In this document: positions 34,664 to 43,007 of the stretch, in pieces | How positions within the stretch are numbered: position 1 is the first letter of the stretch | Layout: every line of letters begins with the position of its first letter | Assembly: GCA_036501425.1 (NCBI GenBank) | Contig: DASYAI010000077.1 | Location: 1-64,000, forward strand | Direction: 5' to 3' | From: DATKRB01 sp036501425 | GTDB lineage: Bacteria; Actinomycetota; Acidimicrobiia; Acidimicrobiales; RAAP-2 | DNA length: 64,000 bases | The notes under the pieces: model-generated | Database searches by the model: none | What the model was told of the DNA's origin: nothing | Seen by the model: only the letters and a program-made list of their open reading frames with translations | Program-made: the position numbers and the translations under genes

Positions 34664-35691
34664 CCCCGGGCGACCCCGGGCCCCGGTTGGCCGCGCTCGC
34701 CCGGGCGCTGGGCCCGCTGGCGCGGGCCGGCGACGAGCTGGGCTCCCGCACCACCTACCGGGTGGGGGGGCCGGCCGCAGTCGGGGTGGTGGCCGAGTCC
34801 CTCGCCGACCTGAGGGTCGTGGCGCGGGTGGTGGCCGAGGACCGGGCGGCGTGGGGGTGTGCCGTTCCCGTCGTGGTGCTCGGGCGGGGCTCGAACATGC
34901 TGGTTGCCGATCGCGGCCTCAGCGGTCTGGCGGTCCGCCTGGGCCGGGGGTTCGCCGACTTGAAGGTGGAGCGACCCGCCGACCCGTCGGCTCCCGACGC
35001 CCCGACGGTGGTACGCGCCGGGGGGGCGCTGGAGCTTCCCGTGCTCGCCCGCCGGACGGTAGAGGTCGGCCTGGGCGGGCTGGAGTGGGCGGTGGGGGTG
35101 CCGGGCTCGGTCGGGGGCGCCGTACGCATGAACGCCGGCGGGCACGGATCGGACGTCGCGGCCAGCGTGGTCCGCTGCGCCGTGCTCGACCTGGTGGCGG
35201 GCGGCACGGCCGAGCTGGGTCCCGACGAGCTCGCCCTGGCCTACCGCCGGTCCGCCGTCTCGAGCGCCCAGGTGGTGCTCTGGGCCGAGTTCGCCCTGGC
35301 GGAGCAGGACACCGCCACCGGCAAGGCGGCGATCGCCCAGATCGTGCGCTGGCGGCGGGCGAACCAGCCGGGCGGCAGCAACGCCGGCTCGGTCTTCGTC
35401 AACCCCCCCGACGACTCGGCCGGACGGCTGATCGAGGCAGCCGGCCTGAAGGGGCACCGGATCGGCACCGCCCGGGTCTCGGAGAAGCACGCCAACTTCG
35501 TCATGGCCGACGACGGTGGCTCGGGGGACGACGTGTTCGCCCTGATCGAGGACGTCCGGGCGCGGGTCGCCGCCCGGTTCGGGGTCGAGCTCGCAACCGA
35601 GGTGCGCCTGATCGGCTTCGACCCGCCCGGCCCGGGGACGCCGGGCGCCGGAGGCCCGGGGATCCCGGGCGCCGGAGGCCCGGGCCGATGA
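34657..35691 (+). CDS. murB: UDP-N-acetylenolpyruvoylglucosamine reductase MurB
   Basis: 344 aa. FAD enzyme that reduces enolpyruvyl-UDP-GlcNAc to UDP-MurNAc with NADPH. FAD-binding segments TTYRVGGPAAVGVVAE, VLGRGSNMLVADRGL and VPGSVGGAVRMNAGGHG; catalytic Ser in GGSNAGSVFVNP; C-terminal Glu in ELATEVRLIG. The protein ends with a repeated octapeptide (PGTPGAGG, PGIPGAGG) encoded by the 24-bp repeat at 35631. GTG overlaps murC, and the stop overlaps the ftsQ ATG. Confidence 0.95.
   Translation: MVTPGDPGPRLAALARALGPLARAGDELGSRTTYRVGGPAAVGVVAESLADLRVVARVVAEDRAAWGCAVPVVVLGRGSNMLVADRGLSGLAVRLGRGFADLKVERPADPSAPDAPTVVRAGGALELPVLARRTVEVGLGGLEWAVGVPGSVGGAVRMNAGGHGSDVAASVVRCAVLDLVAGGTAELGPDELALAYRRSAVSSAQVVLWAEFALAEQDTATGKAAIAQIVRWRRANQPGGSNAGSVFVNPPDDSAGRLIEAAGLKGHRIGTARVSEKHANFVMADDGGSGDDVFALIEDVRARVAARFGVELATEVRLIGFDPPGPGTPGAGGPGIPGAGGPGR
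35631..35678. repeat. 24-bp in-frame tandem repeat at the 3' end of murB
   Basis: Two copies (35631-35654, 35655-35678), 22 of 24 bases alike, with part of a third before the stop. It adds Gly/Pro-rich octapeptides to the MurB C-terminus. Confidence 0.85.
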
Positions 35692-36590
35692 CCTCGACCC
35701 AGACCAGACGCCCGGCGCGTTCCTCGGCTCGTCCGGCGCCTGCTCGGGCCGGTGCGAGATGGCGGGCGCTGCCCGACCGGCTCGCCCGACGCCGGCAGAC
35801 CACGGCGAGCCCGGCCACGGCGAGCCCGCCCCCGGTGCGCATGGACCCGCGGATGGGGCGGCGGCGGGCGGACGTCTCGCGCCGGGCGGGTCGGTGGCGA
35901 CGGTACGCGCTGGGCGCCGGCGCGGCGACGGTGGTCCTGGTGATGATCGGTTGGTTCCTGCTGCACTCGGGCCTCGCCTCGGCCCGGGTGATCACCGTGC
36001 GCGGCGCTCCCGCCGGCACCGCCCCGGCCGTGATCGGGGCCGCCGGGCTCGGCGGGCACCCGCCGCTCGTGGACATCCCCGTCGAGCAGGCCGTCGCCGC
36101 GGTGGAGCGGCTGCCGTGGGTGGGCCGCGCCACGGTCGAGCGCTCGTGGCCCGACGGCGTGGTGGTGACGGTGACCCGCCGGGTGCCGGTGGCGGTGATG
36201 GCGGACGCCGGCGCGGGCTGGGCCGAGGTGGACCGGACGGGCCGGGTGGTGGCCGTGGTGCCGACCGCCCCGGCCGGTCTGGTCCAGCTGCACGTCGACG
36301 CCCAACCCGGGCGGCTGGGGGAGTGGGTGCCGGCCGGGATCGGCCCGGAGGTGAAGGTGGCGGCGACGCTGCCGCCCGCCTTCGTCGCCCAGGTGGTGAC
36401 CGTCGAGGCGCAACCCGACGCCGCGGTGGCCCTGCAGCTGACGACGCCCGTCTCCGTTCTATTGGGCACCGCCGACGACCTGGCGGCGAAGTACGACGAC
36501 GTGGCCACCATCCTCCTCCACGCGACCCTGCACCCCGGAGATGTGATCGACGTTCGGGTTCCGGGCTCGCCGGTGATCAGCGGCCCCTGA
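35688..36590 (+). CDS. ftsQ: Division protein FtsQ
   Basis: 300 aa. Arg/Pro-rich cytoplasmic region (1-80), one membrane helix (about 82-100), then the outer POTRA domain (VITVRGAPAGTAPAVIGAAG ... VERLPWVGRATVERSWPDGVVVTVTRRVPVAVM), as in FtsQ/DivIB, which links FtsL/FtsB to the division machinery. ATG overlaps the murB stop (ATGA). A 257-bp gap with its own promoter then separates it from ftsZ. Confidence 0.92.
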   Translation: MTSTQTRRPARSSARPAPARAGARWRALPDRLARRRQTTASPATASPPPVRMDPRMGRRRADVSRRAGRWRRYALGAGAATVVLVMIGWFLLHSGLASARVITVRGAPAGTAPAVIGAAGLGGHPPLVDIPVEQAVAAVERLPWVGRATVERSWPDGVVVTVTRRVPVAVMADAGAGWAEVDRTGRVVAVVPTAPAGLVQLHVDAQPGRLGEWVPAGIGPEVKVAATLPPAFVAQVVTVEAQPDAAVALQLTTPVSVLLGTADDLAAKYDDVATILLHATLHPGDVIDVRVPGSPVISGP

Positions 36591-36675
36591 GCGGCGTCGG
36601 GGAGGGCGCCGCGCGACCGGGACGCGCCGCCCGACCGATCTCGGCGGGGGACCGTCCGGAGCTGGGAACCCTTGC

Positions 36676-36704
36676 TTGACCACTTACCGCGGCCCCCGTA
36701 TCGT
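36676..36704 (+). promoter_or_regulatory. ftsZ promoter
   Basis: TTGACC (36676-36681), 17 bp, TATCGT (36699-36704). Predicted start near 36711, giving a leader of about 137 nt. Confidence 0.7.
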
Positions 36705-36726
36705 GTGGCCCGTCGCGCGCGCGGCT

Positions 36727-36819
36727 TCAACCTCCATCAGAGGTTGAGAAGGCACCGCCCAGGCGGTGGCCTCCCGTCGGCAGTACGAAGGGCAACGAAA
36801 GGAATCGTGACCTGCCGAC
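36727..36819 (+). promoter_or_regulatory. Structured 5' leader of ftsZ (three stems)
   Basis: Stem 1: TCAACCTC, 5-nt loop, GAGGTTGA (36727-36747), perfect. Stem 2: CACCGCC/GGCGGTG (36753-36768). Stem 3: GTCGGCAG (36776-36783) with CTGCCGAC (36812-36819), extended inward by ACGA/TCGT around a purine-rich loop. Stem 1 could instead be a protein operator just after the transcription start. The ftsZ ribosome-binding site (GAGGGAG) follows at about 36838. Confidence 0.55.
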
Positions 36820-36847
36820 CCCGACCACTTCAGCACCGAGGGAGTTC

Positions 36848-37960
36848 ATGACCGTCCCGTCGCAGAGCAACTACCTCGCCGTCATCAAGGTGGTCGGCGT
36901 GGGGGGCGGCGGCGTGAACGCCGTCAACCGGATGATCGACGCCGGGCTGCGCAACGTCGAGTTCATCGCCGCCAACACCGACGCCCAGGCGCTGCTCATG
37001 AGCGACGCCGACCTGAAGCTCGACATCGGTCGCCAGCTGACCCGGGGCCTGGGGGCGGGGAGCGATCCCGAGGTGGGCCGCCAGGCGGCCGACGAGCACC
37101 GGACCGAGATCGAAGAAGCGCTGCAGGGCGCCGACATGGTGTTCATCACGGCCGGCAAGGGCGGTGGCACCGGCACCGGGGCCGCGCCGGTGATCGCCGA
37201 GATCGCCAAGGGGATGGGCGCGCTGACGATCGGGGTGGTCACCCGGCCGTTCACCTTCGAGGGCCGGCGCCGCGCCATGCAGGCCGAAAAGGGTATCCAG
37301 GTGCTGAAGGAGAAGGTCGACACGCTGATCGTGATCCCCAACGACCGGCTGCTCAGCGTGTCGAACGACAAGACCTCCATGCTCAACGCCTTCAAGATGG
37401 CCGACGAGGTGCTCCTGCAGGGCGTCCGCGGCATCACCGACCTGATCACGGTCCCCGGGCTGATCAACACCGACTTCGCCGACGTGAAGATGGTCATGAC
37501 CAACGCCGGCACCGCGATCATGGGCATCGGCGGCTCCAGCGGGGACGGGAGGTCGGTGAACGCGGCACGGGCCGCCATCACCAGCCCGCTACTCGAAGCC
37601 TCCATCGAGGGGGCGCGGGGGATCCTGCTCAACATCGCCGGCGGATCGGACCTCGGGCTCTTCGAGGTGAACGAGGCGGCGGAGATCATCCACTCGGTGG
37701 CCCATCCCGACGCCAACATCATCTTCGGCGCGGTGATCGACGACTCGATGGGCGACGAGGTCCGTGTCACGGTGATCGCGGCCGGCTTCGAGCGCTGGGA
37801 GGAGATCGGCGCCCGTCCGGGGTCCTCCCCGCCCGCCGGGCCCGAGGGCCGGGGGAGGCCGAGCGAGCCGGCGCCGGCGGTGGACATCTTCGCCGAGGAC
37901 GGCGGCGACGAGCTCGACCTGGGTGACGACGATTTCGACGTCCCGTCGTTCCTCCGTTAG
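36848..37960 (+). CDS. ftsZ: Cell division GTPase FtsZ
   Basis: 370 aa. Tubulin-like GTPase that forms the Z ring. GTP site: VGVGGGGVNAVNRM near the start and GGGTGTG (105-111); T7 loop LINTDFADVKMVM. The disordered linker (about 318-350) is short, and the protein ends DDDFDVPSFLR, the C-terminal peptide that binds SepF and other partners. No ftsA is present, as usual in Actinomycetota; SepF, encoded downstream, is the likely membrane tether. Confidence 0.98.
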   Translation: MTVPSQSNYLAVIKVVGVGGGGVNAVNRMIDAGLRNVEFIAANTDAQALLMSDADLKLDIGRQLTRGLGAGSDPEVGRQAADEHRTEIEEALQGADMVFITAGKGGGTGTGAAPVIAEIAKGMGALTIGVVTRPFTFEGRRRAMQAEKGIQVLKEKVDTLIVIPNDRLLSVSNDKTSMLNAFKMADEVLLQGVRGITDLITVPGLINTDFADVKMVMTNAGTAIMGIGGSSGDGRSVNAARAAITSPLLEASIEGARGILLNIAGGSDLGLFEVNEAAEIIHSVAHPDANIIFGAVIDDSMGDEVRVTVIAAGFERWEEIGARPGSSPPAGPEGRGRPSEPAPAVDIFAEDGGDELDLGDDDFDVPSFLR

Positions 37961-37979
37961 CGCCGCCGCCGGTCCGGCC

Positions 37980-38669
37980 GTGCTGGCCGAGGCGGTGGCC
38001 GCCCGGCTGGCGAAGATCCGCGCCCGGATCGAGCGGGCGGGCGGCGACGTGGAGCGGGTGAGGGTGCTCGCGGTGACCAAGGGCTTCGGGCCCGAGGCGG
38101 TGCGGGCGGCGTCGGCGTCGGCGCTCCTCGACGTGGGCGAGAACTACGCCGCCGAGCTGTTGGAGAAGAGCGGGCGGCTGGCCGCCGCGGCGGATCTCGA
38201 AGGGGCACCCCCGCGATGGCATTTTTTGGGGGCGGTCCAGCGCAACAAGGTCGGGGCGCTGGCCCCCGTGGTGAGCTGCTGGCAGTCCGTCGCCCGGTTG
38301 AGCGAGGGCGAGGCGATCCAGCGGGCGGCGCCAGGAGCCAGGGTGCTGGTGCAGGTCGACACGACCGGGCGGCCCGGCCGCAACGGCGTCGGGCCCGATG
38401 CCGTGCCGGGGCTGACCGGCGCCTTGCGCGACGTGGGCCTTGACGTCGTCGGACTGATGACGGTGGCGCCTCGCCCTCCCGACCAGGCCCGTGCCGCCTT
38501 TCGCGCCGTCGGGACGCTCGCCGACCGGCTCGGTCTCCGGGAACGGTCGATGGGGATGAGCGACGACCTCGAGCTCGCGGTCGCCGAGGGGTCCACCATG
38601 GTCCGGATTGGCCGCGACCTGTTCGGAGCGCGCCCGGCGCGCCCGGCCCTGGCCAGGACGTCGCGGTGA
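37980..38669 (+). CDS. YggS-family pyridoxal phosphate homeostasis protein
   Basis: 229 aa from the GTG at 37980, where the family's usual start pattern (LAEAVAARLAKIRARIERA) begins; a GTG at 37923 overlapping ftsZ by 38 bp is possible. TIM-barrel protein that binds PLP through the Lys in VLAVTKGFGPEAV. HFLGAVQRNKV and GLMTVAP, and the end MGMSDDLELAVAEGSTMVRIG, are hallmarks. Such genes sit beside sepF in most Gram-positive bacteria. PgeF/YfiH, often found between ftsZ and this gene, is absent. Confidence 0.92.
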   Translation: MLAEAVAARLAKIRARIERAGGDVERVRVLAVTKGFGPEAVRAASASALLDVGENYAAELLEKSGRLAAAADLEGAPPRWHFLGAVQRNKVGALAPVVSCWQSVARLSEGEAIQRAAPGARVLVQVDTTGRPGRNGVGPDAVPGLTGALRDVGLDVVGLMTVAPRPPDQARAAFRAVGTLADRLGLRERSMGMSDDLELAVAEGSTMVRIGRDLFGARPARPALARTSR

Positions 38670-38747
38670 GGCCCGCCGGACCGGGTGCAAGGCTCCGGGG
38701 GCGGGCCGCCGGCCGCACGGTGGGCTGTTCGGGCGTTTCGGACGCAC

Positions 38748-38753
38748 TACGCT
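38748..38753 (+). promoter_or_regulatory. Candidate -10 box for sepF
   Basis: TACGCT about 20 nt before the sepF ATG, with an AGGAG site between them. No convincing -35 box was found. Confidence 0.35.
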
Positions 38754-38772
38754 GTCAACCAGGAGAGATGCG

Positions 38773-39339
38773 ATGGCCACTTCCTTCTTGAAGAAGACGA
38801 TGGTCTACCTCGGTCTCGTCGACGACGAGTACGACGACCACGACGACTACGACGACCGGGCACCGAGGGGCTTCTCCGGCGGAGCGAGCCGGGTCGAGCC
38901 ACGTGGGTTCGACGACCTGGCCGACGAGCGAGCCCCGGCGCCGGCCCCCGCACCGGTCCGCCGCATCCGCACCCTGCCGGCGGACAGCCCGGCCGTGGCC
39001 CAACGAGTCGAGCCGTCGACCGTCACGCCCCGCTCGCCGAGCGTGCGGCCGTTGTCGGCCGACTCGGCCAAGGTCGAGGTGGTGGCGCCGGCGCGCTTCG
39101 GTGACGCCAAGGAGATCGCCGACTGCCTGAAGGCGAACCGACCCGTCATCGTCAACCTCCAAGTGGCCGAGCGCGACCTGCAACGCCGGATGATCGACTT
39201 CTGCAGCGGCGTCACCTACGCGCTGAGCGGCGAGATGGAGAAGGTGGCCGATCAGGTCTTCCTCCTCGCGCCGACCAACGTGAAGCTGTCGGAGGAAGAA
39301 CGGCAGCGCCTGCAGGCCCGGGGCTTCGGCCGATCCTGA
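38773..39339 (+). CDS. sepF: Cell division protein SepF
   Basis: 188 aa. Membrane anchor and organiser of FtsZ. The first helix MATSFLKKTMVYLGLVD is the amphipathic membrane-binding segment, followed by an acidic Asp/Tyr-rich stretch, a disordered linker, and the compact SepF domain (about 95-180: ARFGDAKEIADCLKANRPVIVNL ... RRMIDFCSGVTYALSGEMEKV). An AGGAG site sets the ATG at 38773; another ATG 5 bases upstream is out of frame. Confidence 0.95.
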   Translation: MATSFLKKTMVYLGLVDDEYDDHDDYDDRAPRGFSGGASRVEPRGFDDLADERAPAPAPAPVRRIRTLPADSPAVAQRVEPSTVTPRSPSVRPLSADSAKVEVVAPARFGDAKEIADCLKANRPVIVNLQVAERDLQRRMIDFCSGVTYALSGEMEKVADQVFLLAPTNVKLSEEERQRLQARGFGRS

Positions 39340-39346
39340 GGTCGGC

Positions 39347-39607
39347 GTGCAGGTTGTCGTCGCGCTGGTCGAGCTCTACGTCGTCCTGCTGATCGTCCGG
39401 GCGTTGCTCAGTTGGTTTCCGGTGCGTCCAGGCACGCCCTTCGCCCGGGTCGTGCGCGGGCTCGACGCGGTGACCGAGCCGGTGCTGCGACCGGTCCGGC
39501 GGGTGCTGCCGCCGATCCGAGCGGGGGGGATGGGGGTGGACCTGTCGATTTTGGTCGTGGTCCTCGTCGCCCAGATCGTGCTGCTGCCCCTGCTGCGGCG
39601 CGGCTGA
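39347..39607 (+). CDS. YggT-family membrane protein
   Basis: 86 aa, two membrane helices (about 3-22 and 67-83) joined by the family loop SWFPVRPGTPFARVVRGLDAVTEPVLRPVRR (shown only in part by SWFP and EPVLRPVRR). YggT proteins lie beside sepF in many bacteria and are linked to division or osmotic tolerance; the molecular role is unclear. GTG start 7 bp after sepF. Confidence 0.9.
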   Translation: MQVVVALVELYVVLLIVRALLSWFPVRPGTPFARVVRGLDAVTEPVLRPVRRVLPPIRAGGMGVDLSILVVVLVAQIVLLPLLRRG

Positions 39608-39648
39608 TCCGGGCACCCGCCATGCCGAGCCGAGCGTGGGTCGAGCAG

Positions 39649-39654
39649 TAGACT
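39649..39654 (+). promoter_or_regulatory. Candidate -10 box for divIVA
   Basis: TAGACT ends 8 nt before the divIVA ATG at 39663, suggesting a near-leaderless transcript. Confidence 0.4.
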
Positions 39655-39662
39655 CCCGTCGC

Positions 39663-40532
39663 ATGGAGAGCACCCCGCCAGCCCAATCGATTCTCGACAC
39701 GCTCCGCACGGTCGAGTTCCGCCTCGGCCTGAAGGGGTACAACGTCGACGAGGTCGATGAGTACCTCGAGAAGGCGGCAGTGGAGGCCGAGGCGCTGCAC
39801 GAGCAGCTCCGCCAGCTCTCCGAGCGCTTGCGGCAGGCCTCCGAGCGGATCGGTCAGCTCGAGGGCGAGCGACGCGAGGCGCCGGCGCCGGTGGAGGCCC
39901 CCGGGACCTCGCTCGAGGTGGTGAGCGACGACACGTTGCAGCGGACCCTGCTGCTGGCCCAACGGTTCGTCGACCAGACCAAGCGGGAGAGCGAGGCCGA
40001 GGCGGCCAAGGTCGTCGCCCAGGCCGAGGATCGCGCCCGGACGACGCTGGCCCAGGCGGAGGACGAGGCGAGGCGCCGCAGCAACGACGCCGAACAGCGG
40101 CTCCGTGAGGAGGTGGCCAGGCTCGAGTCGCTGCGGGGTCAGCTGGCGGGCGACGTCGAGACCATGGCCCGTCATCTCGAGTCCGAGCGCAACCGCATCC
40201 GCGGGGCGCTCACCGAGGTGCTCAAGTGGGTGGACGAGAACGTCCAGCCGGGCTCCGGGTCCTCGGGCCCGCCCCGGGTCCGTGGCGCCGCCGGGGCCGT
40301 CGAGGCTCCCCGACCGGCCGTCGGTGCGCCGCCCCCGCCGGTGGGTTCCAGTGGCCCTGCGGGTGGACCCGACGGCGGGCCTGGTGCTCGGCCGCCCGCC
40401 CCTCGCCTGGCCACCCCCGGGGGCGCGCCAGCGCCCGGCGCCGATGACACCGGGCCGGGCGAGGGCGAGGTCGCGCAGGTGCTCGACCTGCGCGGTGCCG
40501 CCAGCGGGTCCCCTCCGGCCGACCGTTCCTGA
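39663..40532 (+). CDS. divIVA: DivIVA/Wag31-family polar growth protein
   Basis: 289 aa. The N-terminal DivIVA domain is visible (ILDTLRTVEFRLGLKGYNVDEVDEYLEKAA), which binds curved membrane. A coiled coil follows (about 38-60 and 95-195, rich in Glu, Arg, Ala and Gln), then a Pro/Gly-rich tail of about 90 residues. In rod-shaped Actinomycetota this protein directs growth at the poles. The end of the gene and its stop lie in an imperfect direct repeat (CCCTCCGG at 40511 and 40534). Confidence 0.93.
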   Translation: MESTPPAQSILDTLRTVEFRLGLKGYNVDEVDEYLEKAAVEAEALHEQLRQLSERLRQASERIGQLEGERREAPAPVEAPGTSLEVVSDDTLQRTLLLAQRFVDQTKRESEAEAAKVVAQAEDRARTTLAQAEDEARRRSNDAEQRLREEVARLESLRGQLAGDVETMARHLESERNRIRGALTEVLKWVDENVQPGSGSSGPPRVRGAAGAVEAPRPAVGAPPPPVGSSGPAGGPDGGPGARPPAPRLATPGGAPAPGADDTGPGEGEVAQVLDLRGAASGSPPADRS

Positions 40533-40641
40533 TCCCTCCGGTCGCCGACCGGGCGCCGGGGCCGCCGGCCGATCGCGCCCGCCCGACCGCTAGGGTCCTG
40601 GCGACCCGATGCCCGGCGTTCGTGGCACCGGGGGCGCCGTC

Positions 40642-40670
40642 TTGCCCGAATATGGACCTTCCGCTAACGT
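40642..40670 (+). promoter_or_regulatory. Promoter of the TraR/DksA-lspA-rluD unit
   Basis: TTGCCC (40642-40647), 17 bp, TAACGT (40665-40670). An AGGAGGA ribosome-binding site precedes the ATG at 40759. Confidence 0.55.
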
Positions 40671-40758
40671 CACCCGACCCTGACGGGGTCCGGGGCGGGC
40701 AGGTCTCGGTGGTGGGCAGGTCGCGCCGAACCGCACTCGGGCGAAGAGGAGGACCTAG

Positions 40759-41415
40759 ATGACCCCAGCCAAGAAGGCGCCTGCGGCCAAGACGCCGCCG
40801 ACCGGGGCCTCGGCGACCGCCGGTTCGACGAAGCGGGCGGCGCAGCGGGTGCAACCCGAGGCGGGCGCCTCCGAGGTGGAGGACCGGCCACAAGCGCGCA
40901 AGACGGCTGGCGGCACCAAAAAGGCCCGGCCGGCGGCAGAGGCGCCCGAGCGCGTCGAGGCCCCGGCCCTGGTGGGCTCCGGTTCGGGCGCGTCGACGGC
41001 GACTGCCCTCAAGCCGCCACCGACCCGGGTGAGCCCCTACGCCGACGACGACAAGTTCCTGGCGGAGCAGCAAGCCCTGCTCGACCACGAGCGGGGCGTG
41101 TACCAGGGACAGGCGGCCGATCTGAAGGCCGAGGCCGACTCCCTCGCCCAAGAGCGCGAGCCGGGCGACGTGCAGTTCGACGAGGAGTCGGGCGAGGGTG
41201 GCACGATCACGGTGGACCGCGAGCGGGACTTGGCCCTCTCGGCGCAGGCGCTGGCGGCGGTCGAGGAGATCGACGACGCGGCGGCGCGGATCGCCGACCG
41301 CACCTACGGAGCCTGCGAGCGTTGCCACCAGCCGATCCCCAAGGCCAGGCTGCGGGCACTGCCCTACGCCCGGCTGTGCGTGGCGTGCAAGAGCGGTGGC
41401 CTGACGCGTCGCTGA
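40759..41415 (+). CDS. TraR/DksA-family zinc-finger protein
   Basis: 218 aa. An N-terminal Lys/Ala/Pro-rich region of about 85 residues is followed by a helical part and the C4 zinc finger CERCHQPIPKARLRALPYAR...CVAC near the C-terminus. Members act on RNA polymerase or are regulators of unknown target. The Lys/Ala-rich N-terminus is an actinobacterial feature. It heads a unit with lspA and rluD. Confidence 0.88.
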   Translation: MTPAKKAPAAKTPPTGASATAGSTKRAAQRVQPEAGASEVEDRPQARKTAGGTKKARPAAEAPERVEAPALVGSGSGASTATALKPPPTRVSPYADDDKFLAEQQALLDHERGVYQGQAADLKAEADSLAQEREPGDVQFDEESGEGGTITVDRERDLALSAQALAAVEEIDDAAARIADRTYGACERCHQPIPKARLRALPYARLCVACKSGGLTRR

Positions 41416-41453
41416 CGAGCCGTCCCGAGGAGCGGCCGGCGCCTCTCGCGCTC

Positions 41454-41951
41454 GTGCCGCACCGGCGCCGGCCCTTCGCCGGTGCGATGGCCGTGGCCGG
41501 GGTGGTGGTGGTCGCCGACCAGATCACGAAGTCCGTCGCGCTCGGCGAGCTGCACCGGCCGACCCACCTGATCGGGCCGTTGGGGCTGGCGCTGACCTAC
41601 AACTCGGGGTCGGCGTTCAGCCTCTTCGCCGGCCGGGCGGCGGTGCTCGGACCCGTGGCGGCGCTGGCGGCGGTGGTCATCGTCTGGTCGGCCTGGCGGT
41701 CCCGGACCCTGCCGACGGGGATCGGCCTCGGGCTCGTCCTGGGCGGGGCGGTGGGCAACCTGGCCGACCGGGCACTGCGCGCGCACCACGGAGCGGTGGT
41801 CGACTTCATCACCTTGTCGCACTGGCCGACGTTCAACGTGGCGGACGCCGCCATCACCGTCGGTGCCGTCCTGCTGGCCATCTCGCTCGGCCGCCCGGCT
41901 CGACGGGACCCGGCACCCGTTTCCTCGACCGGAGGAAAGGCCGATGGCTGA
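41454..41951 (+). CDS. lspA: Lipoprotein signal peptidase
   Basis: 165 aa from the GTG at 41454; other in-frame starts exist upstream. Four membrane helices. Removes signal peptides from prolipoproteins. Catalytic Asp residues lie in GNLADRALRAHHGAVVDFI and FNVADAAI; the early motif VADQITK and TYNSGSAFSLF are typical. Its stop overlaps rluD by 8 bp. A likely client is the lipoprotein at 63602. Confidence 0.93.
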   Translation: MPHRRRPFAGAMAVAGVVVVADQITKSVALGELHRPTHLIGPLGLALTYNSGSAFSLFAGRAAVLGPVAALAAVVIVWSAWRSRTLPTGIGLGLVLGGAVGNLADRALRAHHGAVVDFITLSHWPTFNVADAAITVGAVLLAISLGRPARRDPAPVSSTGGKADG

Positions 41952-42966
41952 GGACCCGACACTCCGGATCGAGGTGCCTGCCCTGCTCGACGGGCTCCGG
42001 GTCGACCGGGCCATCTCCCTCGTCACCGGCGTGCCCCGCGCCGCCGCCGCCGCTGCCGTCGACGGCGGCCGTGTCCGCCTCGGTGGCGCAGTGGTCCGGT
42101 CGGGCAGCCGCCGCCTGGCCGAGGGCGACGTGCTCGAGGTGGACCCCGACCCGGCCGGTGCCGGCGGCCTGGTGGGCGAGCCCGAGGTGGTCGTTCCGGT
42201 CGTCCACGTCGACGACGAGCTGATCGTGGTGGACAAGCCGGCCGGGATGGTCGTCCATCCGGGGGCGGGGCGCCAGACCGGCACCATGGCCGGGGGACTG
42301 TTGGCCCGCTTTCCGGAGCTCGAAGACCTGGTCCGCCAGGGGATCTGCGACGCCGACCGGCCCGGGATCGTCCACCGGCTCGACCGGGGAACCTCGGGCC
42401 TGCTCGTGGTGGCGCGGACGCCGGGCGCCTACCACTCGCTCGTTGCCCAGCTGGCCCGGCGATCGGTCGAGCGGCGCTACGTCGCACTGGTCCGCGGCCA
42501 TCTCGCCGACGACCGGGGAGCGGTGGAGGCGCCCATCGGACGCTCGACCCGCACACCGACCCGCATGGCGGTGTCGGCCACCGGCAAGGCGGCCCGGACC
42601 CGCTACTCGGTGCTGGCCCGGACGGAGCTCCCCGAGCCGTGCACGGTCCTGCTCGTGGCGCTCGACACCGGGCGGACCCACCAGATCCGGGTCCATCTCG
42701 CCGCCATCGGTCACCCGGTGGTCGGCGACGACCGTTACGGACCGCGGCTGTCGGGCTCGGCGGCGGATTCCGTTGGCCCGGGGCTGCCCGGCGGGCGCCA
42801 GTTCCTGCACGCGGCGCAGCTCTCCCTCGACCATCCCGGCTCGGGGCTGCCGGTCAGCTGGTCTTCGCCGCCCGGCGACGACCTCGAGGCGGTGCTCCCC
42901 GGCCTCCGGGCGATGGTGGCGCGTGGCCTCGCGCCGTCCGGGGACCCCGGGGTCAGCCGACCCTGA
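41944..42966 (+). CDS. rluD: RluA/RluD-family 23S rRNA pseudouridine synthase
   Basis: 340 aa. N-terminal S4 RNA-binding domain (about 10-75) and the pseudouridine synthase domain with the catalytic Asp in GIVHRLDRGTSGLLVVA, plus GRTHQIRVHLAAIGHPVVGD. Exact target uridines are not known; the RluD name is by best family fit. It is coupled to lspA. The stop lies in a 14-bp direct repeat (42956). Confidence 0.92.
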   Translation: MAEDPTLRIEVPALLDGLRVDRAISLVTGVPRAAAAAAVDGGRVRLGGAVVRSGSRRLAEGDVLEVDPDPAGAGGLVGEPEVVVPVVHVDDELIVVDKPAGMVVHPGAGRQTGTMAGGLLARFPELEDLVRQGICDADRPGIVHRLDRGTSGLLVVARTPGAYHSLVAQLARRSVERRYVALVRGHLADDRGAVEAPIGRSTRTPTRMAVSATGKAARTRYSVLARTELPEPCTVLLVALDTGRTHQIRVHLAAIGHPVVGDDRYGPRLSGSAADSVGPGLPGGRQFLHAAQLSLDHPGSGLPVSWSSPPGDDLEAVLPGLRAMVARGLAPSGDPGVSRP

Positions 42967-42985
42967 GCCCCGCCGACCCCGAGCC
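42956..42985. repeat. 14-bp direct repeat across the rluD stop codon
   Basis: GCCGACCCTGAGCC (42956-42969) and GCCGACCCCGAGCC (42972-42985), 13 of 14 alike. The first copy holds the rluD TGA. It lies in the spacer between convergent rluD and the sigma factor gene. Confidence 0.75.
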
Positions 42986-43007
42986 GTCTCCGCGCCGAGG
43001 TCGGTCC

